In this document: positions 8,949 through 17,898 of the stretch, one piece after another
Layout: each line of letters begins with the position of its first letter
Position numbering within the stretch: the first letter of the stretch is position 1
Origin: UBA7330 sp965243485
GTDB taxonomy: Bacteria > Bacteroidota > Bacteroidia > Cytophagales > Cyclobacteriaceae
Assembly (NCBI GenBank): GCA_965243485.1
Contig: CBDEVP010000001.1
Location: forward strand, 2,232,001 to 2,296,000
Length of the DNA: 64,000 nt
Reading direction: 5' to 3'
Translations under genes and position numbers: made by a program
Notes under the pieces: generated by a model
Database searches by the model: none
Seen by the model: the letters and a program-made list of their open reading frames with translations, nothing else
Told to the model about the DNA's origin: nothing

Positions 8949-10448
8949 ATGAACGACCCAAACCCAATACCCGGACTATTATTAATCTTTATTTGCACAG
9001 GTCTTCTGGCCTTCATGTCAGGATGTTCGGAGCAACAGAAGACCGCTCCAGACCCTGAGTTTTTACCCTATGTTAAAAATTATGCAGATGCCCTGATCCA
9101 TCATGGACGGGATACCTACGGCTCTGAAAACTCTCCCTTATTTGCTTCTGCGCTGGACCGGAAAACCCTTCAACTCGGCGCAGAGATGGACACCATTGTG
9201 ATCAGTGGTGTCAGGAAAACAGATCGTTCTCTGACCGGAGCAAACATGATCCATGACGCAGCACTTTTCGAATTGCTTTATGGATTGAGTTCTACTACCG
9301 GAGAAGAAAAATATGGGGCTGAAGCAGATAAAGCCATTAACTTCTTTTTTAATACTTGCCAGAGTGAGGTCACGGATTTTTACTGCTGGGGGGAGCACCT
9401 GTACTGGGATTTTCAAAAGGATGACTGTGGACTTGGCCTTGATTATCATGAGACCAGCGTGTGGCCTTACTGGGACAAGGCTTATGATGCAGCCCCGGAT
9501 GCTGTCTGGGGTTTCACGCTGGCTGAGTGGGACCACCAGATCAATGACAAGGAGACCGGTGACTTTAGTCGACATGCCGGCTACACAAAACATGCGACAT
9601 TCTCTGGATTCGATTTTCCCAGGTATGCCGGTCAGCTCATGGAGCGCTGGACCTATTCGTATCAAAGACCAGAGAATGCAGATAAACCCAGGAGAGATGA
9701 GTTACTCCATTATATCGAGGTAATGTTTAGCCGGATGAAGGATAACATGGCACAGTCGAAGTCAGGTCTGCTGATTGCAGGCCGTGCCTCTCAGGGAGAT
9801 CACAATTCGGTGGTCTGGCTTACCAGTAATCTAGAATTGGCCAGGTGCCTGGAGGTGGCCGCACCAATCATGGAAGAGCCTTTGGCTGAAGAAATGAAAG
9901 CATTTGCGATCAAGCAGGATCAGGATTTTTTAAATGCCCCTCATAAACTGGATTCTGCCGGAGGCGGCTTTGCGGTTACTTTGCATGCAGATACCGGATT
10001 ACCAAGAGTACGTTCGATGAATCAACCATACAGCTCTACCTGGAGTTCAGGTTATGGGTATGGTACCCATGCCGGCGTTGCTAATATCATCTTTGGGCGA
10101 TTTGGTAATATCAAAGGATCCCATCCTGACATGGCAGGTCAATACAAAGAGATGATCATGAAAGTCGGAGAGATCTATCTTGACTCGGAGCCTGATACTT
10201 CCTGGCTGTTGAAACCGAATGAATTCTCCGATGTGATCAAGCTCATGCTCAATTGTTACGAGCTTTCTGATGATGAAAGATATCTGGATCGGGCGGCCTT
10301 TTTTGCAGAGATGGGGATTTCATTGTTTATAGATGATTCTTCTCCGTTGCCGAAGGCCACAAACCAGAATGATCACTACGAAAGTATTACCGGAGTACCT
10401 GATTTCATGTATCAACTGTTGAGCTTGCATCAAGCAATTTCGAAGTAA
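8949..10448 (+). CDS. Lipoprotein, predicted alpha/alpha-toroid carbohydrate enzyme, family not recognised
   Basis: The 499-residue protein has a lipoprotein signal (LAFMSGCSEQ, Cys near residue 26). The rest is helical, with aromatic-rich stretches such as DFYCWGEHLYWD, YHETSVWPYWD and WGFTLAEWD and a C-terminal GVPDFMYQLLSLH. Regular helix pairs with conserved Trp, Tyr and His fit the (alpha/alpha) toroid shared by several polysaccharide lyases and unsaturated glycuronyl hydrolases. I do not recognise the exact family and give no reaction. It is 3 bp upstream of an alginate-lyase-like gene and downstream of a sulfatase, so an action on a sulfated, uronate-type glycan is a context inference. 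Confidence 0.6.
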   Translation: MNDPNPIPGLLLIFICTGLLAFMSGCSEQQKTAPDPEFLPYVKNYADALIHHGRDTYGSENSPLFASALDRKTLQLGAEMDTIVISGVRKTDRSLTGANMIHDAALFELLYGLSSTTGEEKYGAEADKAINFFFNTCQSEVTDFYCWGEHLYWDFQKDDCGLGLDYHETSVWPYWDKAYDAAPDAVWGFTLAEWDHQINDKETGDFSRHAGYTKHATFSGFDFPRYAGQLMERWTYSYQRPENADKPRRDELLHYIEVMFSRMKDNMAQSKSGLLIAGRASQGDHNSVVWLTSNLELARCLEVAAPIMEEPLAEEMKAFAIKQDQDFLNAPHKLDSAGGGFAVTLHADTGLPRVRSMNQPYSSTWSSGYGYGTHAGVANIIFGRFGNIKGSHPDMAGQYKEMIMKVGEIYLDSEPDTSWLLKPNEFSDVIKLMLNCYELSDDERYLDRAAFFAEMGISLFIDDSSPLPKATNQNDHYESITGVPDFMYQLLSLHQAISK

Positions 10449-10451
10449 ACC

Positions 10452-11672
10452 ATGATAAAAATACCAGTAACAGTTCATAGGGATAATCAATTGAGAACCC
10501 GTTTAACACCTCCTTTAATCTTTACGCTGCTCGCCTTTTGCTTTTCCTGTCAGCCTGAAAAGGATATCTATGAAAAATTGGCTGAGCTGGATCGTGACAG
10601 GGTGCTTCATGATGCTGCTGAAAACATTGAAAAACCCATAGAAACGGTTACAAGTGCTCAGAGCGACAGATCCGAGGGAGGCCTCCATGATTTTTACTCG
10701 GAGGGAGACTACTGGTGGCCGGATCCTGAAAACCCTGATGGTCCGTATATCCGGAAGGATGGCCTTACCAATCCCGATAATTTTACAGCACACAGAATTT
10801 TCATGCGTGATCTGAGCCTGATCGTACCCAATCTTGTTGCCGCTTATTTAATCACCAAAGAAGAAAAATATGCAGAAAGAGCCATCAATCACCTGCTGGC
10901 CTGGTTTGTCAATAGAGAAACCCGCATGAATCCAAACATGCTCTATAGCCAGGCGATCTTTGGCAGGGTTTCGGGAAGAGGGATCGGTATCATAGATGCC
11001 ATTCACCTGGTAGAGGTTGTGAAAGCCGCCAAAGTGCTGGAAAAGGAGGGCATGCTGACCGGTGAAGAGTTGTCCGGGGTCAAATCCTGGTTTAAGGATT
11101 TCAATGAATGGATTACAACTCACCCATATGGGATTGATGAAAGGGACAATGGAAACAATCACAGCATCTGCTGGGCCATGCAGGTGGCGATGTACGCATC
11201 TTTTACAGGAAACGATTCACTGCTGGTAGCAACAGAAAAATTTACAAAGAATACACTCATACCTGATCAATTGGCTCCCGATGGTTCCTTTCCAAAGGAA
11301 CTGGCCCGGACAAAGCCATATGGCTACTCCCTTTTTACACTGGACGCTATGTACACCCTCGCCCATATCCTGGCAGAAAATCTTGAGCAGGAGATCTGGA
11401 ATTATGCTTATCAGGATAGCCTCGAGCTAAAGAAAGCCATCGAATTTATGTATCCTTACATTGATGATAAAGGGTCATGGCCTTATCAGGAAGATGTGAT
11501 GTATTTTGAGGATTGGCCGATGCGTCATCCGGCCTTACTTTTTGCTTATCTGGCGTATGATGATCCAAAGTACTTTGATCTTTGGAAGGCATTGCCGGCA
11601 GAATCTGACGAACATGAGGTGATCAGAAATTTTTTTATTCGCCAGCCGGTATTATGGCTGTGGAAACCATAA
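10452..11672 (+). CDS. Alginate-lyase-like (PF05426/PL38-type) polysaccharide lyase, lipoprotein
   Basis: This 406-residue protein begins with a hydrophobic segment ending LLAFCFSCQPEK (lipobox-like, Cys near residue 35). The mature part contains DYWWPDPENPDGPY near residue 87, then FTAHRIFMRDL, YSQAIFGRVSGRG and GNNHSICW with N236-H237. These are the motifs of the PF05426 alginate-lyase (alpha/alpha) fold, in which Asn-His-Tyr residues drive beta-elimination at a uronate. The WWPDPENPDGPYIRKDG pattern looks most like the family now called PL38 (glucuronan or mannuronan active). That subfamily call is from memory. The upstream gap is 3 bp, and the next gene begins 27 bp downstream. Confidence 0.75.
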   Translation: MIKIPVTVHRDNQLRTRLTPPLIFTLLAFCFSCQPEKDIYEKLAELDRDRVLHDAAENIEKPIETVTSAQSDRSEGGLHDFYSEGDYWWPDPENPDGPYIRKDGLTNPDNFTAHRIFMRDLSLIVPNLVAAYLITKEEKYAERAINHLLAWFVNRETRMNPNMLYSQAIFGRVSGRGIGIIDAIHLVEVVKAAKVLEKEGMLTGEELSGVKSWFKDFNEWITTHPYGIDERDNGNNHSICWAMQVAMYASFTGNDSLLVATEKFTKNTLIPDQLAPDGSFPKELARTKPYGYSLFTLDAMYTLAHILAENLEQEIWNYAYQDSLELKKAIEFMYPYIDDKGSWPYQEDVMYFEDWPMRHPALLFAYLAYDDPKYFDLWKALPAESDEHEVIRNFFIRQPVLWLWKP

Positions 11673-11698
11673 ATTTATCATCTTCTAACACCCCAAAA

Positions 11699-12994
11699 AT
11701 GAAAAGAAGACAGTTCTTAAAGTATACAACAGCAGGAGGATCGATTCTGATGCTTCCGGATTTTTTGAGTTTTGCAAAAACCAGGGATTTTCCTGTCCGT
11801 GCGATCACTAAGGGCCCGAAATTTCACTGGTTCGGATACTATGACAAGCTGCAGTTTAACCAGAGCAATACCAAAGTGCTGGGCATGCAAGTCGGCTTTG
11901 AGAGCCGGTCTCCTACAAAAGATGATGTCATCAAGATGGGAGTGATTGATCTTCAAAATGGGGATAAATGGACTGAAATTGGGGAAAGCCGAAGCTGGGG
12001 CTGGCAGCAGGGATGCATGTTGCAGTGGGTGCCCGGATCGGACAGCAAGGTGATCTGGAATGACCGGCGGGGCAACCAGTTTGTCAGTATTCTCAAAGAT
12101 CTGGATACGGAGGAGGAGCAGGTCATCCCTCAGGCCATTTACACGTTGAGCCCGGATGGAAAATTTGCTGTTGGAACTGATTTTTCAAGGATCCAGAATT
12201 ATCGAAAAGGATATGGATATCCGGGAGGAGAAGATCCATACAAGGACCAGAATGCACCAAAGAAATCAGGCATTTACAGGATTGACCTGGCTACCGGAAA
12301 GTCGAAGCTGATCTTTTCTTACAAAGACATTTCCGAAGTTCCGAATAATGGCGAGGATATCTCTGCCAAGTGGCACTATTTTAATCATTTGCTGATCAGC
12401 CCGGATAGTAAAAGATTTATATTTTTGAATCGATATCGGGAATTGCCCATTAGGGATGAGGTACTGAATAATCCTGAAGAATACAACAAGATCCGGGGCA
12501 GGTACGACACCAGGATGTTCACTGCCGGCGTGGATGGAAAAGATCTTTATCTCCTTGACCCCTCCGGAAAAACATCACACTTCATCTGGAAGGATCCCAA
12601 TCACATCACTGCCTGGACCACGCCCATTGGTATGCCCAGTGGTTTTTATGAATTTACTGATCAGACAAATCAGATACGCAGGGTAGGAGAAGGGGTGATG
12701 ACCGTAAATGGGCACAATACTTTCCTTCCAGGGACTAACGGAGAATGGATCCTGAATGATACCTATCCGCAGGGTGATGCCAGGGAACAAGTTCCTTATC
12801 TCTATCATGAAAAGACCAACAAGCGGATCGATCTGGGTCGGTTTCATGAGCCGAAAGAATACAATGGTGAGTGGCGATGCGATACGCACCCCAGGGCCAG
12901 TAATAATGGCAAGCTGGTATGTATCGATTCTACCCACGGGGGCAATGGACGTCAGATGTACCTGATAGACATCAGCGAATTGGAATTAACCTGA
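11699..12994 (+). CDS. Exported beta-propeller protein (PD40/TolB-like), possibly lyase-related
   Basis: The start at 11699 (MKRRQFLKYTTAGG) is chosen because it gives a Tat-like signal. An upstream in-frame ATG at 11654 would overlap the previous gene and add 15 unlikely residues. The 431-residue product has repeated blade motifs (YTLSPDGKFAV, LLISPDSKRFI) and conserved His, Gln and Arg in HWFGYYDKL, WGWQQGCMLQW, KWHYFNH, NGHNTFLP and DTHPRASNNG. The fold resembles oligogalacturonate lyase (PL22) and other propeller lyases, which use His clusters around a metal. I infer a possible lyase or binding role. A closely similar unnamed family is common in Planctomycetota, as far as I remember. Confidence 0.65.
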   Translation: MKRRQFLKYTTAGGSILMLPDFLSFAKTRDFPVRAITKGPKFHWFGYYDKLQFNQSNTKVLGMQVGFESRSPTKDDVIKMGVIDLQNGDKWTEIGESRSWGWQQGCMLQWVPGSDSKVIWNDRRGNQFVSILKDLDTEEEQVIPQAIYTLSPDGKFAVGTDFSRIQNYRKGYGYPGGEDPYKDQNAPKKSGIYRIDLATGKSKLIFSYKDISEVPNNGEDISAKWHYFNHLLISPDSKRFIFLNRYRELPIRDEVLNNPEEYNKIRGRYDTRMFTAGVDGKDLYLLDPSGKTSHFIWKDPNHITAWTTPIGMPSGFYEFTDQTNQIRRVGEGVMTVNGHNTFLPGTNGEWILNDTYPQGDAREQVPYLYHEKTNKRIDLGRFHEPKEYNGEWRCDTHPRASNNGKLVCIDSTHGGNGRQMYLIDISELELT

Positions 12995-13013
12995 TTTTAA
13001 ATTACTTACTAAG

Positions 13014-13484
13014 ATGATACACACACAAATAGACAGTACGGAGTCAAAATTGCTTCAGAAAAAATACCCGGCCCTGGCCAAAGCCATGAAATGGATTAAA
13101 GCGGAAGCAGGCAACCTGGCAGACGGAAATTATCCATTGGGAGACGACATGGTTGGTATGGTGCAGAGTTACCAGACACGTCCGCTGGACCAGTCAAAAT
13201 TTGAAAGTCACCGGGTGAATGTGGACCTGCAATATGTGATGTCAGGCCGGGAGATCATGGGTTGGCTGCACATCAATGACCTGACCCCAAAGACTGAATT
13301 CGACGAAGCCAAGGATGTGATCCTTTATGAGATTCCTAAGAATTACCATCAGATGACTCTCACTTCCACAAATCTGGCCTTATTGTTTCCGGAAGACGGG
13401 CACATGCCCAAGGTGATGGTTTCTCAGCCGGAAGACGTGAAGAAGGTGGTGGTGAAGATCCCGCTGAGGTTGCTGGAGGAGTGA
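13014..13484 (+). CDS. YhcH/YjgK/YiaL family (DUF386) protein
   Basis: The 156-residue cytosolic protein shows the family features SHRVNVDLQYVMSGRE (His66), a central IPKNYHQM and EDGHMPKV (His130), ending in VKKVVVKIPL. This cupin-like jelly-roll family binds a metal through conserved His and Glu. Members sit in sugar-acid and sialic-acid operons, where mutarotase- or isomerase-like functions have been proposed. It is the last gene of the cluster that starts at 4751, 20 bp after the propeller gene. Its presence supports an uronate-like or keto-sugar product of the upstream enzymes. This is inference from neighbourhood and family. Confidence 0.85.
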   Translation: MIHTQIDSTESKLLQKKYPALAKAMKWIKAEAGNLADGNYPLGDDMVGMVQSYQTRPLDQSKFESHRVNVDLQYVMSGREIMGWLHINDLTPKTEFDEAKDVILYEIPKNYHQMTLTSTNLALLFPEDGHMPKVMVSQPEDVKKVVVKIPLRLLEE

Positions 13485-13551
13485 TAAGCGATTTTCCCTG
13501 CTTAACCTGACTGATGATGCAAAAAGAGAATTTTGAGGTTCGATTAATATC

Positions 13552-13932
13552 ATGAGCAAGCCAGCTAAGCCAGACCTCAATAAAACGCACATCTACCAGG
13601 GTTTTTACTTTGACAATCGGGTGAAAGAGCATTTCTACACCGGAGATGCTTTTTTTCATTATCGTAAGGATATGGATATGGAAGAGCTTCTCGAACTTAA
13701 TGGTGAAATCATGCAGGAGGGTGAGTTCATGCCGGAGCTTAGCAAAAAGATTGAGTCCATGCTGGGAGAGGGAAACTATATCTATGATTTTTGGGAGTTC
13801 GGGCCGGATTACTTTTCGCTATACTGGTGGATACGCAGAGAGGTTTATCATGAAAAACTCAGGCTGATGAGGCAATGGGCGGAGTATGAGGGCATTTGGG
13901 AATGGATGGAAGTGAATGAGGAAACCGGATAA
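13552..13932 (+). CDS. Conserved-looking hypothetical protein, acidic
   Basis: This 126-residue protein is not recognised. It has no signal peptide or membrane segment and is rich in acidic and aromatic residues, for example ELLELNGEIMQEGEFMPEL and YIYDFWEFGPDYFSLYWW. The helical middle and C-terminal part (LRLMRQWAEYEGIWEWMEVNEE) could mediate protein binding. It follows the YhcH gene by 67 bp on the same strand but may not belong to that operon. Overlapping shadow frames in this stretch are much shorter, and the composition here is protein-like, so I take it as real. Confidence 0.55.
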   Translation: MSKPAKPDLNKTHIYQGFYFDNRVKEHFYTGDAFFHYRKDMDMEELLELNGEIMQEGEFMPELSKKIESMLGEGNYIYDFWEFGPDYFSLYWWIRREVYHEKLRLMRQWAEYEGIWEWMEVNEETG

Positions 13933-13973
13933 AGGTTATTCACCCGGAGGTTTTAGAATATCGGAATATCAGC

Positions 13974-14534
13974 TCATTTGCCTTTAGGCAGAATGTCCTG
14001 AACAGTCAGGGAAGGACCGAAAGGTGTGTTCAGGGATCCGGAAAAGGTCTCGACGGAAGTGTATGCCGTGGATCTGGGCGACTTGTGTACTTCTATTTGT
14101 TTTTCCCGGAGGTTGACAATCCAGTATTCCCTGATGCCAGATTCCGCATAGATTTTAAGTTTCTTTGTTTTATCATAATTGTAAGTAGAATCCGAAACTT
14201 CTATAAGCAATTCTACATTTTTCGGTTTAACGTACTCCCCGTTCAGAAGCTTTTCATCAAATTTTGCAATTACTACATCCGGTTGCAGAATGGTGTTTTC
14301 AGTAATAAATACCGGGTTTTGCGTCATGATGATATAGGCATTTCTGTCAAGAATACTGTTGAAAAATCTATCCAGCAGTACGACACAATTGGCATGTTGA
14401 AGATTTATCGGGCTCATATCGATCAATTCCCCTTCAAGCAGTTCAACGTGCTCCTCCGGCCCCAAAATGCCCGACTCTTCCATCAAAATGACATCTTGCA
14501 GGGAAAACTTATGTTTTACAGGTGAATCTATCAT
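13974..14534 (-). CDS. Uma2 family nuclease-like protein (copy A)
   Basis: The 186-residue protein belongs to the Uma2/DUF820 family of PD-(D/E)XK-type proteins. The features are HVELLEGELIDMSP near the N terminus, LQPDVVIAKF with the catalytic Asp, LLIEVSDST with the acidic member of the motif, and KIYAESGIREYWIVNL. Uma2 proteins are very common in cyanobacteria and Bacteroidota as multicopy genes. Endonuclease activity is inferred from the fold, and the cellular role is unknown. This copy lies 80 bp downstream of an almost identical 5' region in copy B, in the same orientation. The first 43 residues are identical between the two copies, while the middle is strongly diverged. Confidence 0.85.
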   Translation of the reverse strand: MIDSPVKHKFSLQDVILMEESGILGPEEHVELLEGELIDMSPINLQHANCVVLLDRFFNSILDRNAYIIMTQNPVFITENTILQPDVVIAKFDEKLLNGEYVKPKNVELLIEVSDSTYNYDKTKKLKIYAESGIREYWIVNLREKQIEVHKSPRSTAYTSVETFSGSLNTPFGPSLTVQDILPKGK

Positions 14535-14613
14535 AGTATTAATTATTCGAATATAATTAATCCGGTTTTCACAATTGTGAGTAATTTCAATGAGTTTGTC
14601 TGATTAATCTACA

Positions 14614-15171
14614 CTAGCCTTTAGGCAGAATGTCCTGCACATTCAGGGAGGGACCGAAAGGTGTACTCAAAGACCCGGTAAAGGTCTCGATGGAAGTGTA
14701 TGTCGTGGATCTGGGCGACTTGTGTACTTCTAATCGTTTTTCCCGCAAATTGACAATCCAGTATTCCGTGATGCCGGATTCCGCATAGATCTCCAACTTC
14801 CGGCCCTTGTCGAAAGGATAAGTGGCATCGGAAACCTCAATGAGCAGCTTAATATCAGAAGGAGTTATATACCTGTCAGCAAGCAATTCCTCAGCATACC
14901 GGGCCACCACAAGGTCAGGTTCAAGGACAGTGAGATCCGAAATATATACCGGGTTTTGAACGCTCACAATCCATTCGTTCTCATGAGTGTTTTTAACAAA
15001 ATAGCGTGTCAAATTATTCATGCAAATCGCATGTGGTGGATGTATCGGGCTCATATCGATCAATTCCCCTTCAAGCAGTTCAACGTGCTCCTCCGGCCCC
15101 AAAATGCCCGACTCTTCCATCAGAATGACATCTTGCAGGGAAAACTTATGTTTTACAGGTGAATCTATCAT
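14614..15171 (-). CDS. Uma2 family nuclease-like protein (copy B)
   Basis: The start is placed at 15171 (MIDSPVKHKF) because copy A begins with exactly these residues and the 5' flank is shared. A longer frame from 15225 would add 18 residues with no counterpart in copy A. The 185-residue product has the Uma2 core: VELLEGELIDMSP, VLEPDLVVAR, KLLIEVSDATYPFD and IYAESGITEYWIVNL. Residues 44-110 differ markedly from copy A (for example HPPHAICMNNLTRYF against NLQHANCVVLLDRFF), while the last 60 residues are again very close. The function is unknown; a restriction-like nuclease fold is established for the family. Confidence 0.83.
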   Translation of the reverse strand: MIDSPVKHKFSLQDVILMEESGILGPEEHVELLEGELIDMSPIHPPHAICMNNLTRYFVKNTHENEWIVSVQNPVYISDLTVLEPDLVVARYAEELLADRYITPSDIKLLIEVSDATYPFDKGRKLEIYAESGITEYWIVNLREKRLEVHKSPRSTTYTSIETFTGSLSTPFGPSLNVQDILPKG

Positions 15172-15273
15172 AGTATTAATTATACGAATATAATTAATCC
15201 GGTTTTCACTATCGTTGACAAACATATCTTTTCAAAAGAGAATTTTCTTGCCTACTTTGGGTAAAAACCACCC

Positions 15274-15789
15274 ATGGACCGATATCTTCAACAATTAATA
15301 GAGGACCTGAGAGCAGCAGCTGAAAATGTACCCGGACCGGGAGAACTTTGGTCGGGTGTGGACATGAACAACCCGGCAGAGGTAGAAGACATGGCTTATG
15401 TGGAACAGTATCTGGAAGGCACCCCTCAAAAGCTTGCTGAAATTGTCGGCCTAGAAAAAATAGCTTTTCCTCTTCCTGAAAAACTGAGTGAGGCTCAATC
15501 AATTCTACTTTATACAGAAATGACGCGGTTGCTTGAAGCGTATCATTTTGTGCCGGATTTTCCACAAGACCTACCCGAACCAATCAGATATCGCGTGTTG
15601 AGAGCGCACTGGGATAGCGATCAGGTATTTATCGGTGCCGGTGAAATACATATGGAGTTTTGTACCTATGAGCCCGATGATTGCCCTTTTCCCCGGAAGT
15701 ATTGTGACTGTCTCAGGATTGAAAAAGAGGAAGAGGATATGATTGACAGACCAAATGAAGACCTTGATGAGGATGCACTTCCTTTTTGA
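15274..15789 (+). CDS. Hypothetical protein with C-terminal cysteine cluster
   Basis: The 171-residue protein is unrecognised and cytosolic, with no signal or membrane segment. The N-terminal half is helical (YLQQLIEDLRAAAENV). The C-terminal half has Cys residues in FCTYEPDDCPFPRKYCDCLR that could bind a metal, followed by a very acidic tail. It diverges from Uma2 copy B, with 102 bp between the two start codons. I remember similar hypothetical proteins in Bacteroidota genomes but can assign no role. Confidence 0.6.
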   Translation: MDRYLQQLIEDLRAAAENVPGPGELWSGVDMNNPAEVEDMAYVEQYLEGTPQKLAEIVGLEKIAFPLPEKLSEAQSILLYTEMTRLLEAYHFVPDFPQDLPEPIRYRVLRAHWDSDQVFIGAGEIHMEFCTYEPDDCPFPRKYCDCLRIEKEEEDMIDRPNEDLDEDALPF

Positions 15790-16010
15790 GTGCAGATCAT
15801 CTTTTTCATAGTTATACCATTATATTAGATATAAAACACTACAACCTGATCATCTGCAGATTACGTTCAACAATGCTGGCTAAGCAGCATCTTTAAAAAG
15901 ACGACATTTTAAGTTTTATAATATATGGCTTTTTCGGCTCCTCACTTTATGAATGTACTTGAGAATTGATTTTTTCTTTATAATTTTCACATTTTGATAG
16001 CAATCTGCCG

Positions 16011-16658
16011 TTGGAAGCTCTAAAAGATCATAATGAAATATTCCCCTTAAGGCCAGCAGGCGATACCTCTAAAGTTTATTCTGAAAAGGACGAGCAGCTG
16101 GTCTGGGAACGGTTCACCAAAGGAGATGATCAGTGCCTGGTCTATATCTACAGGACCTATGCCGACGTCTTGTTTAGGTATGGCCGCCAGTTCACGGCCA
16201 GAAATGAATTTCTGAGGGATTGCATACAGGAACTCTTTTATGAGCTTATTGACAAGAGGGCCAATCTTTCCACTGCCAAATCCGTCAAAGCGTATCTTTT
16301 CGCAGCTTTTAAAAGGAAGATAGTAAGAGACATCAAGAAAGAAGAAAAGCTAAATCTGGAGAAAGAAGGATTCCTGTTTTCGCTCAGTGATGGAAATCCG
16401 TCCATTTCAGGGAACTTCAGGGAACAGGACTTTGCCATTATACAAAATAAACTGAATGAACTTCCTGTTCATCAGAGGGAGATCATTTTACTACACTTTT
16501 ATGAAGGGTTGACCTACACGGAGATAGCCGGGATCATGAACATCAAGGTGAGGTCAGCAAGAGCCCTCACTTACCGGGCGCTGGAATCACTTCAGAAAGA
16601 ACTGGGGCCTTACAGGGATTCCCTGTTCACTTTATTACTCTGCTATACTGTTTATTGA
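16011..16658 (+). CDS. ECF-type RNA polymerase sigma factor, PUL locus 1
   Basis: The 215-residue protein has sigma region 2 (residues about 27-95, CLVYIYRTYADVLFRYGRQF and then LRDCIQELFYELID) and region 4 near 145-195 (HQREIILLHFYEGLTYTEIA, with the helix-turn-helix followed by RSARALTYRALE). No in-frame ATG precedes region 2, so the TTG at 16011 is the most plausible start; a stop at 15981 limits any extension. It belongs to the sigma-70 group that partners FecR regulators in Bacteroidota. fecR follows 175 bp later in the same direction, so it should drive fecR-susCD under substrate control. Confidence 0.88.
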   Translation: MEALKDHNEIFPLRPAGDTSKVYSEKDEQLVWERFTKGDDQCLVYIYRTYADVLFRYGRQFTARNEFLRDCIQELFYELIDKRANLSTAKSVKAYLFAAFKRKIVRDIKKEEKLNLEKEGFLFSLSDGNPSISGNFREQDFAIIQNKLNELPVHQREIILLHFYEGLTYTEIAGIMNIKVRSARALTYRALESLQKELGPYRDSLFTLLLCYTVY

Positions 16659-16688
16659 TCAGCTTTAAGCTGCAGACCTGCCTGTAAA

Positions 16689-16708
16689 TGATTGTAAATT
16701 ATCAATCA
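16689..16708. promoter_or_regulatory. Inverted repeat between sigma and fecR, locus 1
   Basis: TGATTG (16689-16694) and CAATCA (16703-16708) form a perfect 6-bp inverted repeat with an 8-bp AT-rich spacer in the 175-bp sigma-fecR gap. It could be a regulator site or a short hairpin. The region is AT-rich, so chance is a real alternative. Confidence 0.25.
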
Positions 16709-16833
16709 AAATATAAATTGATCGATGATTTATTAAATTAATAAGCTTGAATAATAAAAATATTGTAATTCTTTCAATTTACTATGTACATTATTCCTGT
16801 TTCTGCCTCTATCCGGTCAGGAGTTTGTAAAAA

Positions 16834-17865
16834 ATGAAGAAAGAAGGATCAGATTCATTCATAGATCTTATTAAAAATGAATACTTCGTTCACTGGGTCG
16901 TTTCCCCGTCCGAAGAATCTACTCATTTTTGGAAAAACTGGATCATCAATCACCCCGGACGAAAAGCCGATGTGGAGAAGGCCCGTCAATTCATTCAGTC
17001 TGCGGGTTATAAGGTAGATGAGCAAATGCCTGAAAATGATTACGCGGCAGTTCTGGAAAATATTGTTCACTATAGTCAGGCCAGGAAGAAAAGAAAATTT
17101 GATTTCAGATTCGTTCACTGGAAACCTCTGGCAGCAGCAGCCTCCATCTTATTGGTAGTATTTTTTGGCGTGTCAGTCTCCCGGCATGTGTCTAGAGATG
17201 AACCTGCCCTTGTGGAGGCCCCCCAAACCATCAATAAACAAAATCCCAGAGGACAAAAGTCTACCATCATGCTACCCGATGGGACGAAGGTTGTCCTTAA
17301 TTCGGAGAGCTCGATCTCATACCATACGAATTTCACCGGTTCCGAGCGAAGGGTCCGGCTGGCAGGAGAGGCCTTTTTTGAGGTGATCAGAGATCCTTCA
17401 AAGCCTTTTGTGGTAGAAACTGAAAACCTGCTGACAACCGCATTGGGTACCTCATTTAATGTGGATGCTTATCCTGATCAACCGGAGGAAGTAACCCTGG
17501 TGACCGGCAAGGTCAGGGTCAATAAGAGTAATGATGCGAGCGATACGGAGATCCTGTTACCGGGAGAAAAAGCAGCTTTCAGCAATGGGCTGATCAACAA
17601 ATACTCTCATGTAAACATGGATCATATCAAATGGAAGGATGGAGTCATTGTTTTTCAGCAAACTCCATTTCACGAAGGCGTTCAGGAACTTGAGCGCTGG
17701 TATGGGGTAACCATAGAAGTAAGAAATATACCTGAAAATACAGACATTAATCTGAATGGCTTTTTTGAGAACAACAGCTTGTCAAATGTGCTGGAAAGCA
17801 TGAGCTACTCGATGCAATTTGACTTTCAGATAAATGGAAAAGAGATCTTGATCACATTTAAATGA
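16834..17865 (+). CDS. FecR family anti-sigma factor, PUL locus 1
   Basis: The 343-residue inner-membrane protein has an N-terminal cytoplasmic anti-sigma part (residues 1-90) and a membrane segment near 98-115 (AAAASILLVVFFGVSVS). A periplasmic FecR domain starts with TIMLPDGTKVVLNSESSISY around 143-162 and includes RLAGEAFFEV and TALGTSFNV. A C-terminal DUF4974 domain ends with LNGFFENNSLSNVLESM. FecR proteins sense the STN domain of a SusC-type transporter and release the sigma factor. It is followed by susC after 115 bp that contain stem-loops. Confidence 0.92.
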   Translation: MKKEGSDSFIDLIKNEYFVHWVVSPSEESTHFWKNWIINHPGRKADVEKARQFIQSAGYKVDEQMPENDYAAVLENIVHYSQARKKRKFDFRFVHWKPLAAAASILLVVFFGVSVSRHVSRDEPALVEAPQTINKQNPRGQKSTIMLPDGTKVVLNSESSISYHTNFTGSERRVRLAGEAFFEVIRDPSKPFVVETENLLTTALGTSFNVDAYPDQPEEVTLVTGKVRVNKSNDASDTEILLPGEKAAFSNGLINKYSHVNMDHIKWKDGVIVFQQTPFHEGVQELERWYGVTIEVRNIPENTDINLNGFFENNSLSNVLESMSYSMQFDFQINGKEILITFK

Positions 17866-17898
17866 CATAATATGACATAAACCATATTGAAAAAAGAA

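Larger units (their letters stand above)
13974..15215 (-). repeat. Tandem duplication of a Uma2 gene with its upstream region, period 637 bp
   Basis: Copy A (13974-14578) and copy B (14614-15215) are direct repeats. The blocks 14403-14575 and 15040-15212, which cover the first 43 codons plus about 43 bp of upstream sequence, differ at only about two positions. The 3' ends are also very similar, while the middle of each gene is much more diverged. The sharp change in identity suggests recent gene conversion at the ends, or selection for divergence in the centre. Confidence 0.85.

Noticed and set aside
14085..14525. Plus-strand open frame antisense to Uma2 copy A
   Set aside because: It is the mirror of a conserved gene, and its product has no domain and unusual composition. 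A similar shadow exists opposite copy B.
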